Of a DNA stretch of 64,000 bases, positions 45,223 through 55,019 are shown piece by piece. This stretch comes from an uncultured Poribacteria bacterium. Its GTDB lineage: Bacteria > Poribacteria > WGA-4E > PCPOR2b. How positions within the stretch are numbered: the first letter of the stretch is position 1; each line of letters starts with the position of its first letter. The DNA lies in assembly GCA_958296125.1 (NCBI GenBank), contig OY282444.1, positions 3,629,623 to 3,693,622 on the forward strand, read 5' to 3'. Position numbers and translations under genes: made by a program. The notes below the pieces were generated by a model. That model was not told where the DNA came from, ran no database searches, and worked only from the letters and a program-made list of their open reading frames with translations.

Positions 45223-46191
45223 TTAATTCTTTCGATATACCTCTACCATCTTCTCCGCTGTCTCCGCCACCCATTCTCGCAATTCTTTCGGTTCAATCAC
45301 CTCTGCCTCATCTCCCCACCCCAAAACCCACCAACCGACTTCCTGCCAGCCCGCGACTGTGGCTTCAAAGCGTAGGCTCCCAGCGTTTTCGTGTATCTCC
45401 TGCGTTGAGTGCCAGTGCACCTCTCGGATGAGAGGGGCGATGCGCGGCGCGAACTCAATAACGACGTGTGTCTCCGGGCCAAGCCTGAAAGCCCAACTCT
45501 TCTCCATATATCGCTGCACGGAGAAATCTTCGGGGATCGTATAGGGGGCAGAGCTGATGAAGAGAGAGTCAATGCGGTTGATGCGGAAAGTTAGAATCTT
45601 ATTTAATCTTTCAGTGGATCCAATCACATACCATGCGCGTCTGCGAAACAGGACTGCATACGGTGAAAGCCGATGCTGCTCCCGCCTTCCACTGCTGAAA
45701 GAATTATATGCCATGTTGACCTTGCGCCGTTTCCGAATCGCTTCGTATAGCTTCTCTTTATGCAATTGCGTTTCATCGATTTGGCTGACCTGTTGATGTG
45801 GAACTTCAATCTGTGGAGCAATTTGGCTTAAAGTTTCGTTTGTCTGCTTTGGTAAATTCGAGGTGATTTTATGGATGGCACTATTGAGAACCTCTATTGC
45901 CTGCTCCCCTTCTGCTGCCTGATAAAAACGGGCTGCTGTAATGAGTGCGAGTGCCTCCTCAAAGTTAAGATTGGGGATAGGGAGGAAAAAGTCGGAGGTC
46001 ATTTCGTATCCCTGTTTGCCACATGGATTAATCTGGATTTCCATGCCACGCAACAGATCAATATCACGTTGGATGGTTCCTTTATCGACTCTAAGGTGTG
46101 CTGCCAACCGAGGGCGGGTCCACCGACGCGGTTCGTTGTGAATAAGGGACGCGATTTTGATGATTCGCGCCATCTGATATGTTCGGTACAT
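45223..46191 (-). CDS. WYL-domain transcriptional regulator
   Basis: A 322-aa regulator. The ATG at 46189-46191 (MYRTYQMARIIKIASLIHNE) follows AAAGGAT; the frame upstream to 46377 is rejected because it would overlap the neighbouring gene and has no ribosome site. An N-terminal winged helix (RPRLAAHLRVDKGTIQRDID) precedes a WYL domain (RREQHRLSPYAVLFRRRAWYVIG) and a C-terminal WCX-like part. WYL proteins near CRISPR loci regulate cas genes by sensing ligands such as nucleic acids. It lies 200 bases upstream of the mini-CRISPR promoter on the same strand. Confidence 0.9.
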   Translation of the reverse strand: MYRTYQMARIIKIASLIHNEPRRWTRPRLAAHLRVDKGTIQRDIDLLRGMEIQINPCGKQGYEMTSDFFLPIPNLNFEEALALITAARFYQAAEGEQAIEVLNSAIHKITSNLPKQTNETLSQIAPQIEVPHQQVSQIDETQLHKEKLYEAIRKRRKVNMAYNSFSSGRREQHRLSPYAVLFRRRAWYVIGSTERLNKILTFRINRIDSLFISSAPYTIPEDFSVQRYMEKSWAFRLGPETHVVIEFAPRIAPLIREVHWHSTQEIHENAGSLRFEATVAGWQEVGWWVLGWGDEAEVIEPKELREWVAETAEKMVEVYRKN

Positions 46192-46265
46192 GGTATCCTT
46201 TTGGTGCCTTTTGGGCAGGGTGCCCCTACCAAATAACTCATCCTTCCTTTCCATACGCATTGGTG

Positions 46266-47129
46266 TTATTTGTTGCTTTCTTGGGTCGCCTTCTTCGCTT
46301 GACTTGCAAGCCGCCCAGCTTGTTTTGCCAATCGCTTGGCTTCCTCGATCCGTTTCATCAAGGCGCGGTTCGTCCACGCAACGCCAGCCAAATACCGAAT
46401 CTCCTTGCCGTTGGTCGCTGATGCGTTCAACGCCTCTGCAGCAAGATAAACCTGCAAACCACTATCTGCAATATGGCGGAGTCCTGTATTAACACCCCTA
46501 CCATCAACCTCAACGCTGAAAGTCAGACTGCCCCGTGCAAAGGCGGGGTGAAAATCTTTACTGATACCCAAGAACGCGCCGTTCAATACTTGGCTGATAC
46601 CAATATCTTCGACAAAACGGCGATTCCCGATACCGATATGGCCCGTAATATGATGAATACGTGGTAGGGTGAACTGCTTGCTAACCGCAAGGAACGCGGA
46701 CTTGCGTTCGTATCGCTCCATATCTTTCAGTTCGCTCTCAACACTGTCGCCGATATTTTCCAGTCCGACTGCGACGTTGGGAACAACCCCAGTCTCGCGG
46801 AGCAGAAGCACTTTGAGATTTCCCAATAAAAAACTCCGTTGATTGTGTCGAACATTTGTCAAACCAATCTCGACACGATCGAAAAGCCCAAAATCGAGTT
46901 GGAGTGCAACTTCGTCGCGGGGCAATTCGCTGGCGTTACGAAAGCCAAAGTAAGTTCCAAGGTTAAATACCCCATGTTCGATAACCTTGCCCGTCGGTAT
47001 GTCTACCAATCCACTAGCCCGGTAATAGGGAGCAGCCCACAGACGAGGTGAACAAAGTATGGTAACGCAAAACAGAGAAATGATTAGCCGTTGCAGCCCA
47101 ATCGGAAAAGCATTATAAATGAAATTCAT
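46266..47129 (-). CDS. Exported outer-membrane beta-barrel-like protein
   Basis: A 287-aa protein with a signal peptide (LIISLFCVTILCSPRLWA) followed by alternating beta strands (YYRASGLVDIPTGKVIEHG, DFGLFDRVEIGLTNV, ARGSLTFSVEVDGRG). The pattern resembles YjbH/Gram-negative barrel proteins. The C-terminus is a lysine/alanine-rich helix (RLAKQAGRLASQAKKA). Role unknown. It lies 74 bases upstream of the WYL gene and could be co-transcribed with it. Confidence 0.6.
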   Translation of the reverse strand: MNFIYNAFPIGLQRLIISLFCVTILCSPRLWAAPYYRASGLVDIPTGKVIEHGVFNLGTYFGFRNASELPRDEVALQLDFGLFDRVEIGLTNVRHNQRSFLLGNLKVLLLRETGVVPNVAVGLENIGDSVESELKDMERYERKSAFLAVSKQFTLPRIHHITGHIGIGNRRFVEDIGISQVLNGAFLGISKDFHPAFARGSLTFSVEVDGRGVNTGLRHIADSGLQVYLAAEALNASATNGKEIRYLAGVAWTNRALMKRIEEAKRLAKQAGRLASQAKKATQESNK

Positions 47130-47332
47130 CGGTCTATCCGAGGGTTTGAAACCGTTTCAAGGAGGGGTGCCACAAAGGGGGAGATGATACCGTTTCCGAA
47201 TGGGGATCTCTCATTATGATGGAAGGGAGTTAATGCGAGGTGGTTATTCCGAATCGGCATCTTAGGAATTGAGTATGAAAAGAAGGGACCGCCTCCGAAG
47301 GGAGCAGCCCCTTCCGTAATGAATTTTATGGT

Positions 47333-47758
47333 TTATTCGAGGCCAAGCTGGTGCATAAATGCAAGCATCTTTGCTTCCGCCTGCTGAGCGACCTGCTCTA
47401 GTGTTTCAGGATCGACTGTTGTCTGCTGGATCCTTTCATCGGTGTTTGTCGCCAGACAGAAACCGAGGTTGTACTTGAGATCGTGCATTGCTTGCTCGAT
47501 GTGAGCACTGACAGGCCCGGCGGGATACATCCACTGCCGTGCCCTGTTCTGTTTCAGATTGATGTGACAATGCCCCTTTCCGCCTTGCTTTTTTGCCTCG
47601 CCAAAGCAGTCAAGACGCAAGATTTCTTGGTCATAGGCGAAGATAGATGCTGCGGGCCCATACCCGGCGCGGTCATTCCGCCAGTAGACTTCCAACCGAA
47701 CATTGTCTTCTAGCGGATATTCGACCAGATCTCTTCTTCCTTGTTGTTCTGGCGCCAT
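47333..47758 (-). CDS. Hypothetical protein
   Basis: A 141-aa protein of no family I recognise. The start MAPEQQGRRDLVEY at 47758 is preceded by GAAAGGAAAAACG. It has a beta-rich N-terminal part (VRLEVYWRNDRAGYGPAASI, then HCHINLK) and a helical C-terminal part ending MLAFMHQLGLE. It looks like a small cytoplasmic protein; similar products often sit beside toxin or regulatory genes, but nothing here proves that. Confidence 0.6.
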   Translation of the reverse strand: MAPEQQGRRDLVEYPLEDNVRLEVYWRNDRAGYGPAASIFAYDQEILRLDCFGEAKKQGGKGHCHINLKQNRARQWMYPAGPVSAHIEQAMHDLKYNLGFCLATNTDERIQQTTVDPETLEQVAQQAEAKMLAFMHQLGLE

Positions 47759-47981
47759 CGTTTTTCCTTTCAATTGTGGATGGTTTGATTGGTAAAAGCG
47801 TTTGCAATTCTAACACCGCACGAATCAACGAGGTGCAGACCGTATCACCTTTTAGCCGAATGGGTGCTCCTGTCTTAGATTCGTGTTATTAGCATTCTAC
47901 TACAAAGAATGTGCAAGGTCAAGTCCTATTTTTGTAATCTCTATCAGATTTGATTAAACTCACCCTTCCTTTTGAATCGTC
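47759..47981. other. Intergenic region upstream of the pglZ promoter
   Basis: No gene-like frame is seen between the hypothetical protein (minus) and the PglZ gene (plus). The region should hold the promoter of the hypothetical gene, which I could not place. Confidence 0.35.
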
Positions 47982-48010
47982 TTGACAGCACTTCTATAAC
48001 CAAGTAAAAT
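47982..48010 (+). promoter_or_regulatory. Consensus promoter of the PglZ-domain gene
   Basis: TTGACA (47982-47987), exactly 17 bases, TAAAAT (48005-48010). Transcription should start near 48017, leaving a leader of about 47 bases before the ATG at 48064. Confidence 0.7.
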
Positions 48011-48063
48011 ATGCGAAGTGTATCTTGGCTTTTGTGCAATTCCCACTGGGGCGTATCAAAATC

Positions 48064-50466
48064 ATGCCAACTGAAAAACCAGAAGATTGGATTAACAGCT
48101 CTTGGATTGAAAACTATTTGACACATTCGGTTCCCACCATGGGTCCCTGGCTCTTTATCCATGATACGTCGAAAATCTTCCCAAGTCTTCATGTGTTGAA
48201 ACTCTTTGACCGCGAATATGAGGTCATCTTTTTTGAAAGCGATTTACGGATTCGACAAAGTTTGGAGCGTAACAAAGATAACCCGGGAGCATTTGCTGCA
48301 TGCATTGTTTCTCGTCAATCACACGAAGTGAATCTCCAAATTCTTGACTACATTGTGCGGAGTCAATCCGTCGAGATGACACCGCAATCGATTCTAGAGT
48401 TTGCCCAGCCGGGATACAGTTGGCCTCACTCAGTCAGCCAATTGTGCGGCGAGGATTTCTGGACGCTTTTTGAACGGCTTCAGGCATACCGCCTAAACTA
48501 TCCGCGCTCTATGATGCCCGCTGAAGCGACGAATCTCCTGCTTTCAACTCAACTGGATATTGATTTGCGAGCCAACCTATCGGTCCGGGAAGCAGTAGAG
48601 ATATGGCAACAGATGGAGAGAGATACAGATTTAATTGTGTGGGGAAAGAAATATCCTCAATTGTTTCAGGCGTTAAATCTCAAGGTTCGGGCGGCACTCC
48701 CACTCATGGACAAGTTGGAGGGGGATGCAGATTTTGTTCACTTTCTCTGGACTTCGTATTCACTGGCGCAGCATAATAAGGATTACGACCTCTTCCTTCC
48801 CGAAATCTTCGGGGACACGATTTGGAAAAAGTATGGTAATACCCCACCGGAGGAGATATGGAACGCCTGTCCTCAACTCATCCGAAGTGATCCAGAACGG
48901 GTCATGGACCAAATTAAGCAGACAGAAATCTGGCTGACCCAAGACCAACAACGGCTTGAACTCTTCCAACGATGGGTGGGGCTTGATGCTGCCAATCTAA
49001 GCAAAACGGTGGAATATGTGAAGAAAGAGATTCTCTTTTGTGTTCCGGTGCGTGAAGCCCTGCGTCTGCTTGCTGCACAACTCTGTCATTTCCCTGAATC
49101 GTTGGATACAGCTGAAGTTCACAAAATTATTGCAAACATTCAACGGCGACATCTGTTTCAGACGAACACCGAAAATTATCTGCACATTCAAGATATGTTC
49201 CGGGCATTTACCAATCTGGTTGAGTTAAGTCAGTTAATTGCAAGAGTAGAACGCAAGAGTTGGTTGGCTGGGGAGGGCCGAAGTAGGGCACAAAATCAGG
49301 TTGCTTTGGACCCCGATGAAATTGGGGAGGCAGGGGCCTGGGGCTATCCAGCATACCTCTCAAAGCTGGAGTTGATGGCGGCTGAGCTGGAGCAACTTAA
49401 CTTCCAGTGTGATTTTTTGCCCAAGCCTATGATTGGTGAGGTCCTAGGGCGCGTCAAGGGATTGATAGATGAATATAATACGGAATTCACCCAATGGATT
49501 GCGACCTCCCTCCCCGCGTGGACCACCTTGAATAGAGATAAGCCACTGCTGACAGTCGATTTTTTGGATCTACTTTTTTTACCTCGTTATCAGCAATACC
49601 TCCAAGAAAGGGCACGATCGGCTTACATTTTTATGTTTGATGGGATGCGGTGGGATACCTGGGAGACAATCAAACCGAAAGTGTTGAGCACGTTTCAAGG
49701 GCGGCTTGCCCTCGACGGTGTTTTTCCGTTGGTTTCGATTCTGCCTTCGACAACGGAGTATAACAAATACGCCATTTTTACGGGAGAGTTCCCGAACGGG
49801 GATACGGACGACGATTGGGAGGATGCGCTGATACCTGCTTTTCAGAAGCGTGGCATTCATGGCGTGCGATGGATCAGGGACAGCGGAAACAATCAGGCGG
49901 AGATGCTCGCTCTCATTGAGACAGATGAGGTCCCTGTCAAGGTTTTCAATTTTACATTCATCGATCAGAAACTTCAGCATGCGACGCAAAACCTGTCCAC
50001 GGTTTATGAAGAGATTAAGGTCAACTTTAAACTTCTGGTCCAACCTTACCTTGAGCGGATTCCGAGTGACTCGCTCATTTTTCTAATCTCGGATCGCGGC
50101 TTTATTGAGTCCACAGACTATCGGGAACTTTCGGGAGATGCCTTTCAAATGTCCTCCAGTGCGGTGCATCATCAACGTTACGTTGACTTATCAAGTCGCC
50201 CCGCCCGGACAGATTTAGCGCAGTTCGTCTTTTTCAGGGCGAGTCAGATCGCTTTACAACCCGCTGGGGATACGTTGCATTATGGATTTGCAACGGGACG
50301 TACGCAGATTCTTCCTTCAACTAACGCACAGGCCCGAGACGACCTTTTACCTCGCGAACCAGCCCGTTACCCGCACGGTGGCATCTCCATGCAGGAGATG
50401 ATTATACCGTGTGTAGTTTTTGTGCCAACAGCAAAGGGACAGTTGGAAATATTCCTACCACAATGA
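48064..50466 (+). CDS. pglZ: Orphan PglZ-domain (alkaline phosphatase-like) protein
   Basis: An 800-aa protein of the PglZ family. The start MPTEKPEDWINSSW is chosen because it lies downstream of the promoter; the TTG at 48025 would be only a few bases from the transcription start. The alkaline-phosphatase-like domain shows FMFDGMRWDTW (metal/nucleophile region), SDRGFIES and the signature YPHGGISMQEMIIPCVVF. N-terminal LFIHDTSKIF and VIFFESDLRIRQ resemble BREX PglZ proteins. PglZ is the core BREX phosphatase, but no brxL, brxC, pglX or brxA is adjacent, so this one is alone, 2 kb from a CRISPR locus. Confidence 0.85.
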   Translation: MPTEKPEDWINSSWIENYLTHSVPTMGPWLFIHDTSKIFPSLHVLKLFDREYEVIFFESDLRIRQSLERNKDNPGAFAACIVSRQSHEVNLQILDYIVRSQSVEMTPQSILEFAQPGYSWPHSVSQLCGEDFWTLFERLQAYRLNYPRSMMPAEATNLLLSTQLDIDLRANLSVREAVEIWQQMERDTDLIVWGKKYPQLFQALNLKVRAALPLMDKLEGDADFVHFLWTSYSLAQHNKDYDLFLPEIFGDTIWKKYGNTPPEEIWNACPQLIRSDPERVMDQIKQTEIWLTQDQQRLELFQRWVGLDAANLSKTVEYVKKEILFCVPVREALRLLAAQLCHFPESLDTAEVHKIIANIQRRHLFQTNTENYLHIQDMFRAFTNLVELSQLIARVERKSWLAGEGRSRAQNQVALDPDEIGEAGAWGYPAYLSKLELMAAELEQLNFQCDFLPKPMIGEVLGRVKGLIDEYNTEFTQWIATSLPAWTTLNRDKPLLTVDFLDLLFLPRYQQYLQERARSAYIFMFDGMRWDTWETIKPKVLSTFQGRLALDGVFPLVSILPSTTEYNKYAIFTGEFPNGDTDDDWEDALIPAFQKRGIHGVRWIRDSGNNQAEMLALIETDEVPVKVFNFTFIDQKLQHATQNLSTVYEEIKVNFKLLVQPYLERIPSDSLIFLISDRGFIESTDYRELSGDAFQMSSSAVHHQRYVDLSSRPARTDLAQFVFFRASQIALQPAGDTLHYGFATGRTQILPSTNAQARDDLLPREPARYPHGGISMQEMIIPCVVFVPTAKGQLEIFLPQ

Positions 50467-50499
50467 GCACGATGCGCTGATGGAGGATAAACGAGTAAA

Positions 50500-51666
50500 A
50501 TGAATATGGACATCTTGAGTATTTGGGCATACGTTTGGGATGTTATTGATGGGGGTGTTGATTCGGTCATTTCGACCCTCAAAAACGAGATTGGCTTGAA
50601 CACGCTCAGTGTTGCAACATGCTATCATAGTGTCGATCACTTGCGCCTGCATCGTTTGGAGAACAACTTTTATAGCTCACAGGCGGCAATCTATTTTCAG
50701 CCGGATCAATCGCTGTATACAAACACCCGGATCGAGCCGCCTGTGTCACCGATCGCGGAAAGAATGAATCCGCTACGGGGTATCTCCGACGGTTGTGAAC
50801 GATACGGCATGAAACTCTCTTCATGGACGGTGTGCCTTCACAACTCAACGATTGGACGAAATCAGCCAGAGGTGGCGCAACGCGATGTCTTTGGGAACCC
50901 GTGTTGGCATGCCCTCTGTCCCGCAAATGAAGATGTACGTGAGTATATGCGGGCACTTGTGGCGGATTTGACGACAAACTATAATTTCGCCACCGTCGAG
51001 TTGGAGTCGTGCGATTATCAAGGCGGCCGTCATTACCACGGACACGAGAAGATCGGCATCCCGCTCGGAGAAACAGATCGGCTCCTGCTTGGACTGTGCT
51101 TCTGTGAAAGTTGTCGCAAGCGTGGGAGAGAGACTGGAATTGATGTTACCGCTATCGCAGAGGGCGTGCGATCGGAGCTCGCAGCCAGTTTTGAGTCTGG
51201 GAATCCGATCCAGATCGGGTTCGACGAATTTTGCGATAAAGTCCCCGAAATACGTGCATATCTCGAAATGCGCGAATCCATTGTCAGCTCGCTCATTGCA
51301 GAGATTAAATCCGTTTCTAAAGCTTCAATTGCGTCAATGGCAATGGGAGATCAGCGATATTCGGGGCTCCACACAGAACGGATCCGGAAGATTGCCGATT
51401 GGTACGAGATTTTGTGCTACACGCCGTCAAGAGAGTCCATTGAGACCTCTGTACGAAACGCCACGGCACTGATGAACGGTGAGGTGGATAGGGTCTGGGT
51501 TGGTGTCTGTGCTTATCCACCAGCGAGTCCAACCGCCGAGACCCTCGCCGCAAATGTCGAAGCGGTAGCAGCACTCGGTGTCCGTGCTGTATCTTTCTAC
51601 AACTACGGGATTATGCCCAAACGTAACCTGCAATGGGTCAAGGCTGCAATTGAAAGTATTGAGTGA
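50500..51666 (+). CDS. Hypothetical TIM-barrel-like protein (glycoside-hydrolase-like)
   Basis: A 388-aa soluble protein; GGAGGA lies upstream. The N-terminus VDSVISTLKNEIGLNTLSVAT, the CPANEDVREYMRALV and TVELESCDY segments and the late VWVGVCAYPP/AVSFYNYGIM strand pattern suggest a TIM barrel like those of uncharacterised family-10-like or alpha-amylase-like hydrolases. A CFCESCRKRG cysteine cluster is unusual and may bind metal. It is 33 bases downstream of pglZ and 33 upstream of an SDR gene. Enzyme activity not established. Confidence 0.6.
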   Translation: MNMDILSIWAYVWDVIDGGVDSVISTLKNEIGLNTLSVATCYHSVDHLRLHRLENNFYSSQAAIYFQPDQSLYTNTRIEPPVSPIAERMNPLRGISDGCERYGMKLSSWTVCLHNSTIGRNQPEVAQRDVFGNPCWHALCPANEDVREYMRALVADLTTNYNFATVELESCDYQGGRHYHGHEKIGIPLGETDRLLLGLCFCESCRKRGRETGIDVTAIAEGVRSELAASFESGNPIQIGFDEFCDKVPEIRAYLEMRESIVSSLIAEIKSVSKASIASMAMGDQRYSGLHTERIRKIADWYEILCYTPSRESIETSVRNATALMNGEVDRVWVGVCAYPPASPTAETLAANVEAVAALGVRAVSFYNYGIMPKRNLQWVKAAIESIE

Positions 51667-51699
51667 TTATGGTTGTCACATTTTACAGGAGGTTGCCCT

Positions 51700-52449
51700 A
51701 TGAGATTTGAGGGAAGAGTTGCGCTGGTGACGGGTGCCAGTCGTGGCATTGGCAGGGCAACGGCGATGAAACTTGCCGGCGAAGGTGCTGATGTTGCGGT
51801 GCATTATGTGAGATCGGCAAAACCAGCAGAGGTCGTTTGCGAGGAGATCCGTAAGCTTGGACGACGCGCAACTGCCCTTCAGGCTGACATCGCAGACCGG
51901 GCCGCGGTCAATAAAATGGTAGCACAGGCTACGGCGGCCCTCGGTCCCATCGAGCTGCTCGTGAATAACGCCGGCGATGTCGGCAATATAGATTTTGATC
52001 GACTTACGCCCGAACACTGGGATCGGATTATTGCCATTAATCTGACCGGCCCTTTCAACGTCATCTGGGCGGTTAAGGATGGAATGGTGCAACGGAAGTT
52101 TGGACGAATTGTCAATGTCTCATCAATTGCGGCGTTGGCTCCGCGGCCCAGTCAGTTCGCCTATGCAGCAGCGAAAGCAGGCGTAATCTCCCTCACCAAG
52201 TCTGCCTGCGCCCCCTTGGCTTCGCATAATGTTCGGATTAACTCACTTGCCCCCGGTGCCATAGATACGGATATGATCCACGAGATCTCGCCGGAGCTGC
52301 TTGAACATCTGCGCTCAACCACGCCGCTGCAACGTTTGGGTACGCCCAAGGAGATGGCAAATGTCATCGCGTTCCTGCTCAGCGAAGATGCCAGTTATAT
52401 GACCGGCGCGACCATCATCGCTAGCGGGGGACGGGTGCTGTTCCCGTAA
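51700..52449 (+). CDS. Short-chain dehydrogenase/reductase (FabG-like)
   Basis: A 249-aa enzyme. The ATG at 51700 (MRFEGRVALVTGASRGIGRA) lies seven bases after AGGAGG; the earlier start at 51673 is rejected. It has TGxxxGIG, NNAG (LLVNNAGDVG), the catalytic SSIA serine and YAAAKAG. The C-terminus ENASYMTGATIIASGG-like region is typical of 3-oxoacyl-ACP reductase-like SDRs. Substrate not assignable. Confidence 0.92.
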   Translation: MRFEGRVALVTGASRGIGRATAMKLAGEGADVAVHYVRSAKPAEVVCEEIRKLGRRATALQADIADRAAVNKMVAQATAALGPIELLVNNAGDVGNIDFDRLTPEHWDRIIAINLTGPFNVIWAVKDGMVQRKFGRIVNVSSIAALAPRPSQFAYAAAKAGVISLTKSACAPLASHNVRINSLAPGAIDTDMIHEISPELLEHLRSTTPLQRLGTPKEMANVIAFLLSEDASYMTGATIIASGGRVLFP

Positions 52450-52587
52450 AGTATGGATCAATTCCGCATGGTTAGGGTCTGTTGACATTTGGCTTATAGA
52501 TAGATGGAGTGAAGCCCAACGCCACCCCGGTAGGTCGGGCATCCCCGATAAATCAGGTCTCGACACCCAAATGTTAACACGCCCTAG

Positions 52588-53778
52588 TTACCAGCTAGCG
52601 ATGAAATCTTCCACCTCAAAATTGCCGGGCTCCTCTTCAAAAAAGTATCGCATCGGTCCAGACTGGAAGCCGGGAACGAAAAGCTCTTCTTCCGCTTGGA
52701 GTTTGGAATCGAGCACCTCGAACCGTTGCCAGATGAGGTCTGCCTCCGCCTTTGAAAAACGGTCAGCGAATTGTGGGCCCCAGTTGATGCTTATCGAGTG
52801 CGGACTGGAGGCGCGTCGACAAATCTCCGATGGCAGCTTGTCTAAGTCGGGGCTTTTCAATATATGAATGTGATAGGCTGCCTTGGAGAGGTATATCGCT
52901 AGCACCATTTGACCCTTCTCGCCTGCACCGGGCTGGAGTGCTTCGACCGCTTCGCTGTATGCTTCGGCATCCTTTTTCAGAATTGCCCGCAATGCTGCTT
53001 CTGTCAAATCCTGCATCCGGTTGCTTGCCCGCGTCCAATCCTCAAAAGTCTGTCGTGCCATCGGGGACAGAAACTGCGTGAAATGAAGGTCTGGATAGTA
53101 CGGGAAAATCGTGTGGCCTCCGTGAATTGTTCGACGTAACTGGGTGCTGTAATTGCTGCCCCAATGCAGGATGTAGTTGGAATACGCTACGCCATCCCCG
53201 CCTTTCAGCTCAACAGGGATGCCGCCCGGCAAAGGGACACGAGGGTTTTTGAGCAGTTGGCGGTTTTCCGCGTCGGTGTTGAGACGACGGTGACTACCGG
53301 GCACCACCCAAAGCACATCATCATCATAGAGCGAAATATTCCACTGGAGATACTTGGGTCCGTTCTCCAAGAAATCCGCTTGCAGACTCGCCATAGGTGC
53401 CATGTCGATGGGATGGACATCGCGGTGCCAGTGAGCTGGACCGTGGTCGCGTTGGGGGCTGCACATCAGCATCATCCCGGCAATTCCCGTTTGTTCGGGC
53501 ACGCTCAACAGTTGACGGGCAACCCCCAAGGTATTGTCGTGCAGCCATGTCTCAACAGCGTTAGCGGTTTCTTCGTCAATGAGGTTCTCGAAGTGCACCA
53601 GCCGTGGCTGTGCACCAGTTTCCCACACACTCGAACTGTTTTCCTGCGCCCATATCTCCTTTTGACGTTCAACAAGCACTTCAAAGCTGGCGCGCACATC
53701 GTCCAACTGTTCCGGGGGAATAACCTCCCGTAGGATGATATAACCGTCGTCTCGCAACTGTTGTGGATTGACCTTCAT
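52588..53778 (-). CDS. Phytanoyl-CoA dioxygenase (PhyH) family protein
   Basis: A 396-aa Fe(II)/2-oxoglutarate oxygenase, longer than most. The start MKVNPQQLRDDGYIILREVI at 53778 follows AGGAGAGAAG. The iron ligands H118 and D120 lie in HWHRDVHP; a distal histidine is probably in YILHWGSNYS or RRTIHGG. The C-terminal 140 residues (after LSPMARQTFEDW) form an extra helical region not needed for the catalytic fold. The substrate is unknown. Confidence 0.88.
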   Translation of the reverse strand: MKVNPQQLRDDGYIILREVIPPEQLDDVRASFEVLVERQKEIWAQENSSSVWETGAQPRLVHFENLIDEETANAVETWLHDNTLGVARQLLSVPEQTGIAGMMLMCSPQRDHGPAHWHRDVHPIDMAPMASLQADFLENGPKYLQWNISLYDDDVLWVVPGSHRRLNTDAENRQLLKNPRVPLPGGIPVELKGGDGVAYSNYILHWGSNYSTQLRRTIHGGHTIFPYYPDLHFTQFLSPMARQTFEDWTRASNRMQDLTEAALRAILKKDAEAYSEAVEALQPGAGEKGQMVLAIYLSKAAYHIHILKSPDLDKLPSEICRRASSPHSISINWGPQFADRFSKAEADLIWQRFEVLDSKLQAEEELFVPGFQSGPMRYFFEEEPGNFEVEDFIASW

Positions 53779-53955
53779 AGCTTCTCTCCTGTTAAATAGG
53801 TCTTGACGAGCAAAGTAGAGTGGGGCTGCCAAGTCCCGATGCCTCAACCGCGGCAACCAGTCCTTGATACTGTCGAGGACCATTTACCGGCGACCAGCAA
53901 CAAAAGAACCGGCTAGCCGCGGGTGCTACTATTCCGTGTGCAGGGACCAATCCCA

Positions 53956-54858
53956 TTAAGAAACGGTGACGTTGGTCAACCCAAGTTCGGCGACACATTT
54001 CCTCAACGCTGTCTGTTGTTCGACAGTCAAAGGAGATCCAGGGGGTCTAGGATAACCACAATCGATCCCGAGCCGTTCGCTGAGGGTTGCCTTGAGCAGC
54101 GCGTGAAACCCGCCGCCACATCCAAGGACTCTGTCTGCCGCATCACAAGCTCTGTCTTGGGCAGCTGCCGCCCGCTCCAAATCTCCAGCTTGGTAGGCGT
54201 TCCAAATTTCCACCCAAAGTTCGGGAGCCATGTTTGGGGGGCCGTCTACGCAGCCTGTGGCACCAATCGTCAAAGCCGGCAGCATTAATCGGCTGTTTCC
54301 GATTAAGCAGAAGAGTCCCATCTTAGCAAAAGCGCGAACATTACCGAATGTCACCGCAGAATGCTTCAGTCCAGCCAACTGCGGCACCCGGTCCTGAATT
54401 TTCCGCATCAAAGCAGGGGTGATTTCAACGCCGGTGGCACCGGGTAAATTGTAGACAAACAGAGGCAGATCGGCCGCAGCTGCCACAATACGGTAGTGCT
54501 CGACAATCTCCGCATCGTCGCGCCCATAGAAAAAAGGGGGCACACAGCAGATGGACTCAACGCCAGCCTTGGCGGCATGTTCTGCCATCTTGGCAGCCCG
54601 TGCCGTTGTTGGCGCACCGACGTGCATGATGTTCTTTATTCTCCCATTGGATTGGTCTGCCACAATCTCCGCGATTCGGTTATTCTCTTCGTCATCCAGC
54701 AGAACGCTTTCTCCAGTCCCTCCAGCTACCCAGAAGCCGTGGACACCCGCTTGGATGTTGAATTCGATGACTTTGCGAAAAGCCACTTCATTCAACTTTC
54801 CTTCAGGTGTCATCGGCGTAATAATCGCGGGGAATATACCGTGAAATTCAGTTTTCAT
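53956..54858 (-). CDS. Dihydrodipicolinate synthase (DapA/NanA) family lyase
   Basis: A 300-aa class I aldolase. The start MKTEFHGIFPAIITPMTPEG at 54858 follows AGGAGG. It has the family GGTGES (WVAGGTGESVLLDDEE), the catalytic tyrosine in LFVYNLPG and the Schiff-base lysine in LAGLKHSA. Because the nearby genes are catabolic, it more likely acts on sugar acids or a related oxo acid than in lysine synthesis. It lies downstream of a Gfo/Idh/MocA gene on the same strand. Confidence 0.9.
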   Translation of the reverse strand: MKTEFHGIFPAIITPMTPEGKLNEVAFRKVIEFNIQAGVHGFWVAGGTGESVLLDDEENNRIAEIVADQSNGRIKNIMHVGAPTTARAAKMAEHAAKAGVESICCVPPFFYGRDDAEIVEHYRIVAAAADLPLFVYNLPGATGVEITPALMRKIQDRVPQLAGLKHSAVTFGNVRAFAKMGLFCLIGNSRLMLPALTIGATGCVDGPPNMAPELWVEIWNAYQAGDLERAAAAQDRACDAADRVLGCGGGFHALLKATLSERLGIDCGYPRPPGSPLTVEQQTALRKCVAELGLTNVTVS

Positions 54859-55019
54859 AACTTTTCCTCCTAAGTCGTAGGTGATAATACAATAGTGGGT
54901 TATTTGGGCTTCGTCCATGTACACTTGGTCTCGGAGGGCCACCTGGCTCCTTCAGATGCACCGGGGTGGGGTGTCGAGTGGGATGAGGCGTACTTTTCCT
55001 CTCTAGTATCGGCGGAATA

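Noticed and set aside
47333-50466. A complete BREX system around the PglZ gene
   Set aside because: No BrxA, BrxB, BrxC, BrxL or PglX-like protein is encoded on either side; only the PglZ protein is supported.
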